From Candidatus Hydrogenedentota bacterium (GTDB lineage: Bacteria > Hydrogenedentota > Hydrogenedentia > Hydrogenedentales > JAGMZX01), in the NCBI GenBank assembly GCA_029556545.1, contig JAKQEQ010000038.1, positions 7,131-71,130 on the forward strand: DNA of 64,000 nt, read 5' to 3'. This document shows positions 42,345 through 50,565 of the stretch, piece by piece. Both the position numbers and the translations under genes were made by a program. The notes below the pieces were generated by a model. It was not told the origin of the DNA. It saw nothing but the letters and a program-made list of their open reading frames with translations, and ran no database searches. The number at the start of each line of letters is the position of its first letter. The stretch's first letter is position 1.

Positions 42345-45300
42345 ATGAGCAAACAGGTATTCGATCCGGCGCCGACGCCGTTCAACTTCTCGAAGGCGGA
42401 GGAGAACGTGATCCGGTTCTGGAAAGAGCGCGGCATCTATCATAAGAGTCTCGAACAACGAAAAGACACGCCGAAATTCGTATTTTACGAAGGCCCGCCC
42501 ACGGCGAACGGCCTGCCCCATCCCGGCCATTGCCTCACGCGCACGATCAAGGACATCTTCCCGCGCTACAAAACGATGACCGGCCATTATTGCGAGCGCA
42601 AGGCCGGTTGGGACACCCACGGCCTGCCGGTCGAGATCGAGGTCTGCAAGGAACTCGGGATTCTCGAGGGCGGCAAGGCCGCCATCGAGGAATACGGCGT
42701 CGAGCGCTTCAACCGCGCGTGCGTCGAGTCCGTCTTTCGCTACCAGCGGGAATGGGAGGAACTCACGGACCGGATCGGTTTCTGGGTGGACCTCGAAGAA
42801 GCCTATGTCACGTATCATCAGAGTTACGTCGAGAGCGTCTGGTGGGCGCTGAAACAACTTTTCGATCGCGGCCTGCTTTACCAGGGCCACAAGGTGGTCT
42901 GGTGGTGGGCCCAGGGCGGCACCGCCCTGTCCGCGGGCGAGGTCGGCGAAGGCTACCGCGACACGGACGACCCGGCGATCACCGTCGCGCTCACGCTCAC
43001 GCCGGAAAGCACGGAGCGCCTCGGCCTGAGTCCCGCGAAGGCCCACCTGCTCATCTGGACCACGACGCCGTGGACGCTGATCAGCAATTGCGCGGCCTGC
43101 GTCGGCGCGGACATCGAGTACGCCATTGCAAAGATCGAACAGAAGGACGGTTCCCACGAATTCGTGCTGCTCGCGGCCCCGCTGGTCGAGAAGTATTTCG
43201 CAAAAGGCGCGGAAGTGGTGCGCGGCGTGCGCGGCGCGGACCTCGTCGGGCTGCACTATGAGCCACTCTTCAATTACGGCCCCCCCGAGCGCATCGCGGG
43301 CGAGGACGCGCCCCATGACATCTGGTGCGTCATCGCGGGCGATTTCGTGGACCTCGAAACCGGCACGGGCATCGTGCACATCGCGCCGGCCTTCGGCGAG
43401 GACGACTACCGCGTCTGCAAGGACCGGGGCATCGGCTTCCTCTGCTACGTGAAACCGGACGGCACGTTTGACGAGCGTGTGACGGACGTGGACCCCACGG
43501 ATCAGCAGCCGTTGGCGGGCAAGTTCTGCAAGGACGCGGACAAGGGCGTCATCCGCCTCCTGAAAAACCGCCACCTGGTCCTCAAGCAGGAAACGTACCG
43601 CCACCCGTACCCGTTCTGTCCCCGCGCCGAGGACGAACCGCTCATCCAGTACGCGCGGAAAAGCTGGTTCATCCGCACATCACAGTTCGTCGCGGACTTC
43701 CTCGCGAACAACAAGGCGATCAACTGGCTGCCCGAGCATATCCGCGACGGCCGCTTCGGAAATTTCCTCGAAAGCAACGTGGACTGGTCCCTCTCGCGGG
43801 AGCGCTACTGGGGCACGCCGCTCCCCGTCTGGGTCTGCGAAAAAACGGGCCATATGGAGGCCGTGGGCTCGTATGCCGAGTTGCTCGCGAAGCCGGACGT
43901 GCAAGGCACCGAGGTCTGGGAGCAGGCCAAGGCCGCGCATCCCGAGTTCAGCGACCACCTGAAGGTCCACAAGCCGTACATCGACGCGGTGACGTACCGA
44001 AGCCCGAAGGACCCGACGGCCCGCATGCGGCGCGTGCCCGAGGTCATCGACTGCTGGTTCGACGCGGGCTGCATGCCCTTCGCGCAATGGGGCTACCCCC
44101 ACGCGCCCGGCTCGGACCGGCGGTTCAAGGAATCGTTCCCCGCCGACTTCATCAGCGAGGCCATTGACCAGACGCGCGGGTGGTTCTACGCACTGCTCGC
44201 CATCAGCACGGTCGTCCACGGCAAGGACGCGCCGTGGCCGCACCCGTTCAGGACGTGCATCTGCCTCGGCCACATCATGGGCGAAGACGGCACGAAACTG
44301 TCGAAGCGGCTGAAGAATTACGCCGAGCCGAAGGTGCTCTTCGAAAAATTCAGCGCGGACGCGCTGCGGTGGAGCTTCATCGCGAAGAACCCGCCCACGA
44401 GCACGGGCCGCCTCTCCGAGCACAACGTCGAAGAATCTCAGCGCGAAGTGCTCATCCGCTGGTTCAACGTCTTCAGCTTCTTCACCATCTACGCGAACCT
44501 CGACGGCTTCGACCCGGCGGACGCGCCCCCCGACGTGCTCGCGCGCGTGCTCGCGGGATCACCCGATCGGTCCGATCGGTCCGATCCGTCCGATCCGTCC
44601 GATCCGTCCGATCCGTCCGATCAGTCCGGCGTCGCGCCCTACGCGCCCGTCGCGCAACGCGCCGAACTCGACCGCTGGATTCTCCACGAACTCGCCCGCA
44701 CGACCCTCGAAGTGCGTCGCGCCATGGACGCCTACGAGTGCCATCCCGCCGCGCGCCTGATCTCCGAGTTCATCGACAGCCTCTCGAACTGGTACGTGCG
44801 CCGCAGCCGCGCCCGGTTCTGGGCCTCCGAATGGACCCAGGACAAGGCGGACGCCTACTGGACCCTCTACGAGTGCCTGCTCACGCTGTCGCGCCTGGCC
44901 GCGCCGTTCCTGCCCTTCTTCAGCGAGACCGCGTGGCGCACGCTCGTCAAGCCCGTCGAAGGCGCGGTCGAGAGCGTCCACCTGGCCCCCTATCCCGACG
45001 CGGACCCCGCCGCCATCGACCACGCGCTCCTCGACGACATGGCCGTGACCCGCGAAGCGGTCAGCCTCGGCCTCAGCGCGCGGCGATCGCGCAACATCAA
45101 AGTGCGCCAGCCCCTCGGCCTGTGCGAACTCGTCCTGGCCGATGAAAGCCGGAAAGAGGGCCTGACAAAGCACCTCGACCTCATCATGGAGGAATTGAAC
45201 GTCAAACAGGTCGAATTCACCGACGCCCCGGAACAGTACGTCGCCTACGAGGTCAAGCCGAACTTCAAGGCGCTCGGCCCGAAATTCGGCAAGAAGATGA

Positions 45301-45764
45301 AGGCCGTCGCGACGGCCTTGGCCGAAGGCGACAGCGCGTCCTTCTACGCGCAACTCCAGTCCGGGCCGGTCCGCCTCGACGTGGACGGCGATCGCCTCGA
45401 ACTCACCGGCGACGACCTCGAAGTCCGGCTCACCGCGAAGGAAGGCTTCGCCGCGGCCCAGGGCAGGGGCCTTGTCGTCGTCCTCGCCACCGAAATCACC
45501 GAGGAACTCCGCCGCGAAGGCTGGACCCGCGAATTCATCCACACCATCCAGAACATCCGCAAAGACCAGGGCCTCCCCTACGACGCCCGCATCGACGTCG
45601 CCGTCCAGACCGCGGACCCGGACCTCGCCGGGCTCATCGAGCAATTCCGCAGCACCATCAGCCATGAAGTGCTCGCATCGAGCCTCGTCATCGCCCCCGG
45701 CGACGACGCCCCCCGCGTCCAAGTCGAGGACGACGAGATCGGCCTGCGCGTGACAGCGAAGTGA
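42345..45764 (+). CDS. ileS: Isoleucyl-tRNA synthetase with an in-frame minisatellite
   Basis: 1139 aa; large, like the eukaryote/archaea-like type 2 IleRS (type assignment inferred). The HIGH motif is H-P-G-H near residue 59, the CP1 editing domain spans about 190-400, and the KMSKS motif reads K-L-S-K-R near 651. At about residues 740-762, between the catalytic core and the anticodon-binding domain, lies a Ser-Asp-Pro/Arg tandem run encoded by a 9-nt repeat, absent from ordinary IleRS. The ATG at 42345 has GAGGACGG eight bases upstream; the frame is open to 42237. Essential enzyme, so the repeat must be tolerated. Confidence 0.95.
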   Translation: MSKQVFDPAPTPFNFSKAEENVIRFWKERGIYHKSLEQRKDTPKFVFYEGPPTANGLPHPGHCLTRTIKDIFPRYKTMTGHYCERKAGWDTHGLPVEIEVCKELGILEGGKAAIEEYGVERFNRACVESVFRYQREWEELTDRIGFWVDLEEAYVTYHQSYVESVWWALKQLFDRGLLYQGHKVVWWWAQGGTALSAGEVGEGYRDTDDPAITVALTLTPESTERLGLSPAKAHLLIWTTTPWTLISNCAACVGADIEYAIAKIEQKDGSHEFVLLAAPLVEKYFAKGAEVVRGVRGADLVGLHYEPLFNYGPPERIAGEDAPHDIWCVIAGDFVDLETGTGIVHIAPAFGEDDYRVCKDRGIGFLCYVKPDGTFDERVTDVDPTDQQPLAGKFCKDADKGVIRLLKNRHLVLKQETYRHPYPFCPRAEDEPLIQYARKSWFIRTSQFVADFLANNKAINWLPEHIRDGRFGNFLESNVDWSLSRERYWGTPLPVWVCEKTGHMEAVGSYAELLAKPDVQGTEVWEQAKAAHPEFSDHLKVHKPYIDAVTYRSPKDPTARMRRVPEVIDCWFDAGCMPFAQWGYPHAPGSDRRFKESFPADFISEAIDQTRGWFYALLAISTVVHGKDAPWPHPFRTCICLGHIMGEDGTKLSKRLKNYAEPKVLFEKFSADALRWSFIAKNPPTSTGRLSEHNVEESQREVLIRWFNVFSFFTIYANLDGFDPADAPPDVLARVLAGSPDRSDRSDPSDPSDPSDPSDQSGVAPYAPVAQRAELDRWILHELARTTLEVRRAMDAYECHPAARLISEFIDSLSNWYVRRSRARFWASEWTQDKADAYWTLYECLLTLSRLAAPFLPFFSETAWRTLVKPVEGAVESVHLAPYPDADPAAIDHALLDDMAVTREAVSLGLSARRSRNIKVRQPLGLCELVLADESRKEGLTKHLDLIMEELNVKQVEFTDAPEQYVAYEVKPNFKALGPKFGKKMKAVATALAEGDSASFYAQLQSGPVRLDVDGDRLELTGDDLEVRLTAKEGFAAAQGRGLVVVLATEITEELRREGWTREFIHTIQNIRKDQGLPYDARIDVAVQTADPDLAGLIEQFRSTISHEVLASSLVIAPGDDAPRVQVEDDEIGLRVTAK
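44562..44629. repeat. 9-nt minisatellite inside ileS
   Basis: Seven or so tandem units of TCCGATCCG or TCCGATCGG/CAG, in frame, giving Ser-Asp-Pro/Arg/Gln repeats. Similar 9-nt GTCCAT-type repeats are in the four-helix-bundle gene at 33.6-34.2 kb. Confidence 0.9.
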
Positions 45765-45864
45765 TCGCAACCTGCGGGCCGCGAATCGGGGAAGGAAGTA
45801 AAGAACTGCTCGCGCACCCACCCTCGAACGCTTGCCCAGAACGGTGTGCGGCGTCGCCGGCTCG

Positions 45865-45962
45865 GGCCAGGCGCTCCTACAGCACACGAACCAATCCGAC
45901 TACGGCTGCTTCCGTCAGGACCTGACCGGGTTTGCCGGCGGCCCGTTGAGTAGGACCCAGCC
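45865..45962 (-). ncRNA. ffs: Signal recognition particle RNA, small bacterial type
   Basis: On the minus strand the SRP54-binding core GGTCAGGTCC-TGAC-GGAAGCAGCC is present, identical to the E. coli 4.5S core except for the tetraloop, UGAC instead of GGAA (a URRC loop, known in some SRP RNAs). The ends pair (TCCTAC with GTAGGA, flanked by GGCTGGG and CTGGCC), giving a hairpin of about 98 nt with no Alu domain. TATAGG lies about 20 bases upstream. The remaining sequence of 45963-46224 has no supported gene. Confidence 0.88.
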
Positions 45963-46224
45963 GTCAACGCCACGTGCGCCGCGCCTATAAAGAGCAAGAC
46001 GCCCTCAAGTGGGAATTCAACCTCGCTGAAGCGGATTGCGAGTTACAGGACACCGCTAGTTTCCCGTCTAGCGCGAGCAAAATCGGCGTCGAATTCACAC
46101 TATTCGGCAACGAGCGACTCTAACAGACGCCCCCGCGGACTGTCAAACGCAACCCGCCCGCGCCATGCCGTCCCTCTTGCGCCGTGATGCGCACGCCGCG
46201 TGTTCGGCGCGCGTCCTGAAACGG

Positions 46225-46500
46225 TCAGGCCTGCTGGTCCGCCGCCTTGAGTTCCTCGACGAATTCGATGTACTGCGTCATCGCGTCGTCCTGCGACGTG
46301 CCCTCGAGAGCCTTCCAGGCGTCGTACTTGAACCGGCCCGCCGGGTTCAGCATGCCGGGGCGTTCCCCCGTGCAATCGCCGGCGCTCGCCTGCTTGTACA
46401 GCGCGTACAGGCGCAGCTTCGCCATGTTGTCCGGCGCCTGGGACAACTGCGTGACTTCCTGGCTGGCTTGCTCGAAGCGGGCTTTCAAATCGTCGGACAT
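46225..46500 (-). CDS. Acyl-CoA-binding protein
   Basis: 91 aa from the ATG at 46500, preceded by AAGGGGAA. It shows the four-helix acyl-CoA-binding protein pattern: D-L-K-A-R-F-E-Q-A, L-Y-A-L-Y-K-Q-A-S-x-G-D-C, R-P-G-M-L-N-P-A-G-R-F-K-Y-D-A-W and M-x-x-Y-I-E-F-V-E-x-L. The Tyr, Lys and Trp that hold the CoA are present. It binds long-chain acyl-CoA in the cytoplasm. The family is mainly eukaryotic and patchy in bacteria. Transcribed divergently from the aminotransferase; both have TTGCAT-N18 promoters. Confidence 0.92.
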   Translation of the reverse strand: MSDDLKARFEQASQEVTQLSQAPDNMAKLRLYALYKQASAGDCTGERPGMLNPAGRFKYDAWKALEGTSQDDAMTQYIEFVEELKAADQQA

Positions 46501-46560
46501 GGCGGCGTTCCCCTTCTCAGTTGGGTCAATGAAAACACTAAAGACACGAATTTCAAGAGA

Positions 46561-46590
46561 CTTATACCCGATTTCATGCCCGGAATGCAA
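46561..46590 (-). promoter_or_regulatory. Promoter of the acyl-CoA-binding protein gene
   Basis: Minus strand TTGCAT (46590-46585), 18-bp spacer, TATAAG (46566-46561), 60 bp before the ATG. Confidence 0.55.
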
Positions 46591-46614
46591 GCGCCGACCG
46601 ACACCCGCCAAGTA

Positions 46615-46644
46615 TTGCATGCGGCCCGGCTGGACGCCTAGAAT
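46615..46644 (+). promoter_or_regulatory. Promoter of the aminotransferase gene
   Basis: TTGCAT, 18-bp spacer, TAGAAT, 38 bp before the ATG at 46683. Same -35 and spacing as the divergent promoter next to it. Confidence 0.5.
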
Positions 46645-46682
46645 GGAAACGCCAGTTGTATTGGACGAGTTGGAACGTCGAA

Positions 46683-48041
46683 ATGACCCTGCGACTCTCG
46701 GCATACGGGCGGGCGTCCGCGGTACCGTCGCCGGTGAACCGGATGATGGCGGAGTTCGCCACGGATTTTCGGGACGGGGTGGACATCAACCTCGGCGTCG
46801 GTTACGTCAACGAGAAGACGATCCCGGACCGGCGGCTGGTCGAGGCGCTTGCCGAGGTGGCGGCCCACCCCGAGCGCTACCGCCAAGCCTTCAACTACGG
46901 CGGGCCGCACGGCTCGCCGAATCTGGTCCGCGCGTTGCGGCGGTACTACCTGGAACACCGCATCGGCGGGATCGACGAGGCGCTCTTGGCCCGCAAGGAA
47001 ATCGTCATCGGCCCGAGCGGCGCCACGAGCATCCTCGACGCGCTGGCGGACGCGTTCGAGCCGGGGCTGGTCGTCACCGCCGACCCGATGTATTACATCT
47101 ACTGCAATTACCTGGAGCGCAAGGGCTTCCGCGTGGTCACCGTGCCGGAGGACCACGAAGGCATCGACCCGGACGCCGTCGATGCCCGCCTCACGGCGCT
47201 GGGCGACGCGGTCCGCGACCTCGCGTTCTTCTACATCGTCACCATCAACAACCCGAGCTGCGCCATCCTCTCGAACGCGCGCCGCCGGCGTCTCGTGGAA
47301 CTCGCCGCCGACTGGTCGCGCAGGCTGGGCCGCACCGTGCCGCTTTTCTTTGATCAAGCCTACGAGTGGCTCCTGCACGACCCGGAAGCGGAACGGCCCG
47401 TCTCCGGCCTGTGTTTCGACGATGCGGACGTGGTCCACGAGATCGGCACGCTCTCGAAGGTGCTCGCGCCGGCCCTGCGCATCGGCTTCATGATCGGCCC
47501 GCCGGGGCCGCTGATGGACGCCGTGGTGCAGAAGACGAGCGACGTCGGCTTCAGCGCGCCCTTGGCCAACCAGGAAGTCGCCGCGTACATGCTCGAACAC
47601 CACATTGCCGAGCAGCTTGCGCACGTGAACGCGGGCTATCGCGCGAAGGCGCGGGCGGTCCGCGAGGGCATCGACGAAATGCTCGGGCCGTTCCTCGAAG
47701 ACCGCGGCGGCGGCAGCGCGGGTTTCTACTTCTATCTCACCTTCCGCGACGTGGCCACGGACACGGGCTCCCCCTTCTTCCGCTACCTGACCCGCACCAC
47801 CGGCGACCCCGAAATCGACGGTCCCGCCGCGCAACGCAACCCGCGCGTCATCTACATCCCCGGCGAGTACTGCGTACACCCGGCGGGCGCATCGGTCGCG
47901 AAGGGCCGCCGCCAACTGCGCCTGTCCTACGGATTCGAGGAAGTCCCGGCAATACTGCGGGCCGTCGCCATCATGCGCGAGGCCGCGGACTACGCCCGCG
48001 CGCGCCGGGACTCCGAACGCCCCGCTTGCCCGGCATCCTGA
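46683..48041 (+). CDS. PLP-dependent aminotransferase, class I/II
   Basis: 452 aa from the ATG at 46683 (weak site; ORF open to 46656). Fold-type I aminotransferase features: INLGVGYV near the start, NYGGPHGSPNLVRALRRYY, the PLP phosphate-site GPSGATSILDALA, NNPSCA with the PLP-contacting Asn, DQAYEW with the Asp, and the Schiff-base Lys in GTLSKVLAPALRIG. The C-terminal Arg for the substrate carboxylate is likely in R-L-S-Y-G-F. The amino donor is unknown; the layout resembles the MocR-less aspartate/aminoadipate-type enzymes. Convergent with queG. Confidence 0.9.
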   Translation: MTLRLSAYGRASAVPSPVNRMMAEFATDFRDGVDINLGVGYVNEKTIPDRRLVEALAEVAAHPERYRQAFNYGGPHGSPNLVRALRRYYLEHRIGGIDEALLARKEIVIGPSGATSILDALADAFEPGLVVTADPMYYIYCNYLERKGFRVVTVPEDHEGIDPDAVDARLTALGDAVRDLAFFYIVTINNPSCAILSNARRRRLVELAADWSRRLGRTVPLFFDQAYEWLLHDPEAERPVSGLCFDDADVVHEIGTLSKVLAPALRIGFMIGPPGPLMDAVVQKTSDVGFSAPLANQEVAAYMLEHHIAEQLAHVNAGYRAKARAVREGIDEMLGPFLEDRGGGSAGFYFYLTFRDVATDTGSPFFRYLTRTTGDPEIDGPAAQRNPRVIYIPGEYCVHPAGASVAKGRRQLRLSYGFEEVPAILRAVAIMREAADYARARRDSERPACPAS

Positions 48042-48066
48042 TCTTGCGGGCGCCCCGGCGCGACGG

Positions 48067-49017
48067 TCACCGCTTTGCGTTGCCAAGCGCGATCCGCGCG
48101 TTGCGCAGCATGCCGCCGTGCTTCGCGCGCCGGACGGGCGTCCCAGCGAACCGCGCGTTGAAGGCGTCCTCATCCTGTTCCGCGAGTTCGGCAAGCGCGG
48201 GGTGGGCGACGCCGGGGCGCGGATGAAACGCCGCCTCGTCCGTCGTCTTCGCGAATCGGTTCCAGGGGCAGACCTCCTGGCAGATGTCGCACCCGAAGAC
48301 CCAATCGCGGAAGGCCGCGTGCAGCGCTTCCGGGATTTCGCCCCGGTTTTCGATCGTGTGATACGAGATGCACAGCCGCGAATCGACAACGCCCGGCGCG
48401 ACAATGGCCCGGGTCGGGCAGGCGTCGATGCACGCGCGGCACGATCCGCAGCAGTCCTCGACGGGACGGTCCGGCGCGAGTTCCACCGTCGTCAGAATGA
48501 CGCCGAGAAAGAACCACGAACCGAGATCGCGCCGTAATACCAGGCTGTTCCTGCCGATCCAGCCCACCCCCGCGCGCGCCGCCCAGGCCCGTTCGAGGAC
48601 CGGCCCGCTGTCGATGCGACAATACGTCCGCGCGCCCGGCTCGAATCCCTCGACTGTCGCCGCCAGCGCCCGCAGCGGACGCCGCAGCACCTTGTGGTAG
48701 TCGCGGCCCCACGCATACGCCGCCACCTTCCCGGAGCCCGGCGGCTGCTCGGGCCGCGGATGATGATAGTTGCGCGCCACGACGATCACGGACTTCGCGC
48801 CTGGCAAGAGCAGTTGCGGGTCCTGCCGCGCGGCGCGTGTCCGCGCCATCCACGCCATGTCCGCGTGATACCCCCGTTCGAGCCACGCGCCAAGCCGGTC
48901 CTCCGGGTCCGGCGCCTCGGCCCGCGCGATGCCGCAGGCATCGAAACCGAGTTCGCGCGCCGCCCGCTTCATTTGATCAGCGCGCGCGGCAACAGAATCG
49001 ACCGCATGATCGCTCAT
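48067..49017 (-). CDS. queG: Epoxyqueuosine reductase
   Basis: 316 aa. Performs the last step of queuosine synthesis in tRNA, using cobalamin and two 4Fe-4S clusters. The catalytic Asp is in R-I-D-S-G-P-V-L-E-R; the clusters are bound by C-G-S-C-R-A-C-x-x-A-C-P and C-D-I-C-Q-E-V-C-P-W-N; the N-terminal cobalamin domain has the LGFDACGIARAE pattern. The C-terminal half-HEAT part is short (G-T-P-V-R-R-A-K-H-G-G-M-L-R-N). The ATG overlaps the stop of the upstream PAS protein gene (ATGA). Other que genes are not in the window. Confidence 0.93.
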   Translation of the reverse strand: MSDHAVDSVAARADQMKRAARELGFDACGIARAEAPDPEDRLGAWLERGYHADMAWMARTRAARQDPQLLLPGAKSVIVVARNYHHPRPEQPPGSGKVAAYAWGRDYHKVLRRPLRALAATVEGFEPGARTYCRIDSGPVLERAWAARAGVGWIGRNSLVLRRDLGSWFFLGVILTTVELAPDRPVEDCCGSCRACIDACPTRAIVAPGVVDSRLCISYHTIENRGEIPEALHAAFRDWVFGCDICQEVCPWNRFAKTTDEAAFHPRPGVAHPALAELAEQDEDAFNARFAGTPVRRAKHGGMLRNARIALGNAKR

Positions 49018-50333
49018 GCCTCGGGCGGGTCCGGGCGCACGTCGGCGGGAGCGGGCGTCTCGACCGGGGTCGGCGCGCTTGCCGCCGCACGACGTCCATT
49101 ATCGCCGGACTGTTCGATGCTGAACAGTTCGTCCACAAGCCCGAAAATGCGCGAGACGGCGCGGCGGCTGCTCTGCAGCGCCTGGCGTTGTTCGAGGGTG
49201 ACCGGCCCGAGTTCCTCGTTCAGCAGGAGTTCGATAAACCCGAGCACGGCGGACAGGGGCGAGCGCAGCCGCCGCGACACATTCGCGAGGAACATGGACT
49301 TGAGCGCGTTGACCCGCTGCAGTTCCTCGTTGATCCGTTCGAGTTGCAGTTGCGCGAGCCGCGTCGCCTCCTGCATCTCCTTCTGCTCCGTAATGTCCCG
49401 CCACATCGACACGAAAAACCGCTTGTCGCCATGGATAAACGCGCGGATGCGCATGTCGATGACGCGCTCGTCGCCCGAGGGCTTTAACACCACCGCTTCG
49501 CCGTGATATTCGCCGCGCGCGCGCAACGTCGCCAGTTTGTTCGGCAGGGTCCCGTCATCAAAGAGATAGGCGCGGATGCGCTGCCCGATAAGCTGCTCGC
49601 GCCCGACGCCGAGGAACGCGCAGGCTGTGTCATTCGCGTCCGTGATGAATTCGTTCTCGTTGTGCGTCAGGATGGGCTCGCCGGCGCTGTCGAGGATCAT
49701 CCGCAGCGTCGCCTCGGACGAGGCCAGCGCCTGCGCGCGGCCTTCGGCGGCGATCTCGGTCTCCATGAGAAACTCGCTAAGCGAACCCATGACCCAGCCG
49801 CCCATCACGATGGCGAGGAACTTCGCGGCCACGATGGACGCGGGCGTCTCGACGGCGAGGAAGTACTGCTCAAACAAAATGAGGCCGCCGTAACACACAC
49901 AGCATAGGAACGTGACCAGCAGGCCGCCGCGGGCCAGCCGCGAGTACGTGTTGAAACCAATGATGAACAACAGGTACAGCACGAACAGGGGGCTGTCCCC
50001 CGCGCCGACCAACCCCACGATCATCGTAATCTCGGCCAGGTGCAACAGGAAGTTGAGCGGCGAGATAAACCACTCGTGGCGAGCCGTGGCCAGCACCCAG
50101 TGCACAAACAGATTGTGCAGCAGGACGTACACGCCCAAGCCGAGGTGAAAACTCAGGCGATCGGGCCGATACCCGAGCAACAGCAGGCCAATGAGCGTCA
50201 GATACGCGAGATACCGCGCCGCAAGCACGGTCCGCTCGATGTTCAACACGAGCGTCATGCGCGGGTCGGCCGATCCCGGCCCTTCCCCGCGCTTTGCCGC
50301 CGCGATAAACGCTCGGATGCCGTCCGTGTTCAC
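49014..50333 (-). CDS. Membrane PAS protein with degenerate histidine-kinase dimer domain
   Basis: 439 aa. About six membrane helices (residues 38-190), a PAS domain (about 205-325) and a coiled coil leading to a HisKA-like two-helix region. There the expected S-H-E-L-R-T-P-L box reads S-R-R-L-R-S-P-L, so the phospho-acceptor His is Arg354, and the ATP-binding (HATPase) domain is wholly absent: the protein ends about 50 residues later with a Pro/Ala-rich tail. It cannot act as a normal kinase; a scaffold, dimerisation partner or pseudo-sensor role is inferred. GTG start at 50333. Coupled to queG by an ATGA overlap. Confidence 0.8.
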   Translation of the reverse strand: MNTDGIRAFIAAAKRGEGPGSADPRMTLVLNIERTVLAARYLAYLTLIGLLLLGYRPDRLSFHLGLGVYVLLHNLFVHWVLATARHEWFISPLNFLLHLAEITMIVGLVGAGDSPLFVLYLLFIIGFNTYSRLARGGLLVTFLCCVCYGGLILFEQYFLAVETPASIVAAKFLAIVMGGWVMGSLSEFLMETEIAAEGRAQALASSEATLRMILDSAGEPILTHNENEFITDANDTACAFLGVGREQLIGQRIRAYLFDDGTLPNKLATLRARGEYHGEAVVLKPSGDERVIDMRIRAFIHGDKRFFVSMWRDITEQKEMQEATRLAQLQLERINEELQRVNALKSMFLANVSRRLRSPLSAVLGFIELLLNEELGPVTLEQRQALQSSRRAVSRIFGLVDELFSIEQSGDNGRRAAASAPTPVETPAPADVRPDPPEA

Positions 50334-50407
50334 GTTAAGATTCCGCCATTCCCAGGCCGACGCGCCCCCGCGTCCCCAGGCAGTTCATCATAGCACAGCC
50401 GCGCCTA

Positions 50408-50444
50408 TTCTTCTCTTTCCCTGTTTCCCTCTTTCCCTCTTTCC
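50408..50444. repeat. Pyrimidine tract (TTTCCCTC units)
   Basis: CTTTCCCT-type units repeat four times in the divergent gap between the PAS protein gene and proS. All-pyrimidine on this strand; could melt easily or act as a regulatory spacer. Confidence 0.5.
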
Positions 50445-50565
50445 ATATTCAATCATCCTCATCCCCCCGCGCCGATTCTTCACGTGCGCAAGCCCGCGCC
50501 CGTGTGCTATTCTCTGGATTCTTTCCCGAAAAAACGCTATCACGGAACACACGCCGGGAGGTCTC

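Noticed and set aside
45836-45860. GTTCGAGGG stretch resembling a tRNA T-loop
   Set aside because: No acceptor or anticodon stem can be formed around it; it lies just past the SRP RNA.
45972-46123. Short plus-strand frame ending F-T-L-F-G-N-E-R-L before a TAA
   Set aside because: Only a GTG start without ribosome site and it overlaps the SRP RNA promoter region; no family recognised.
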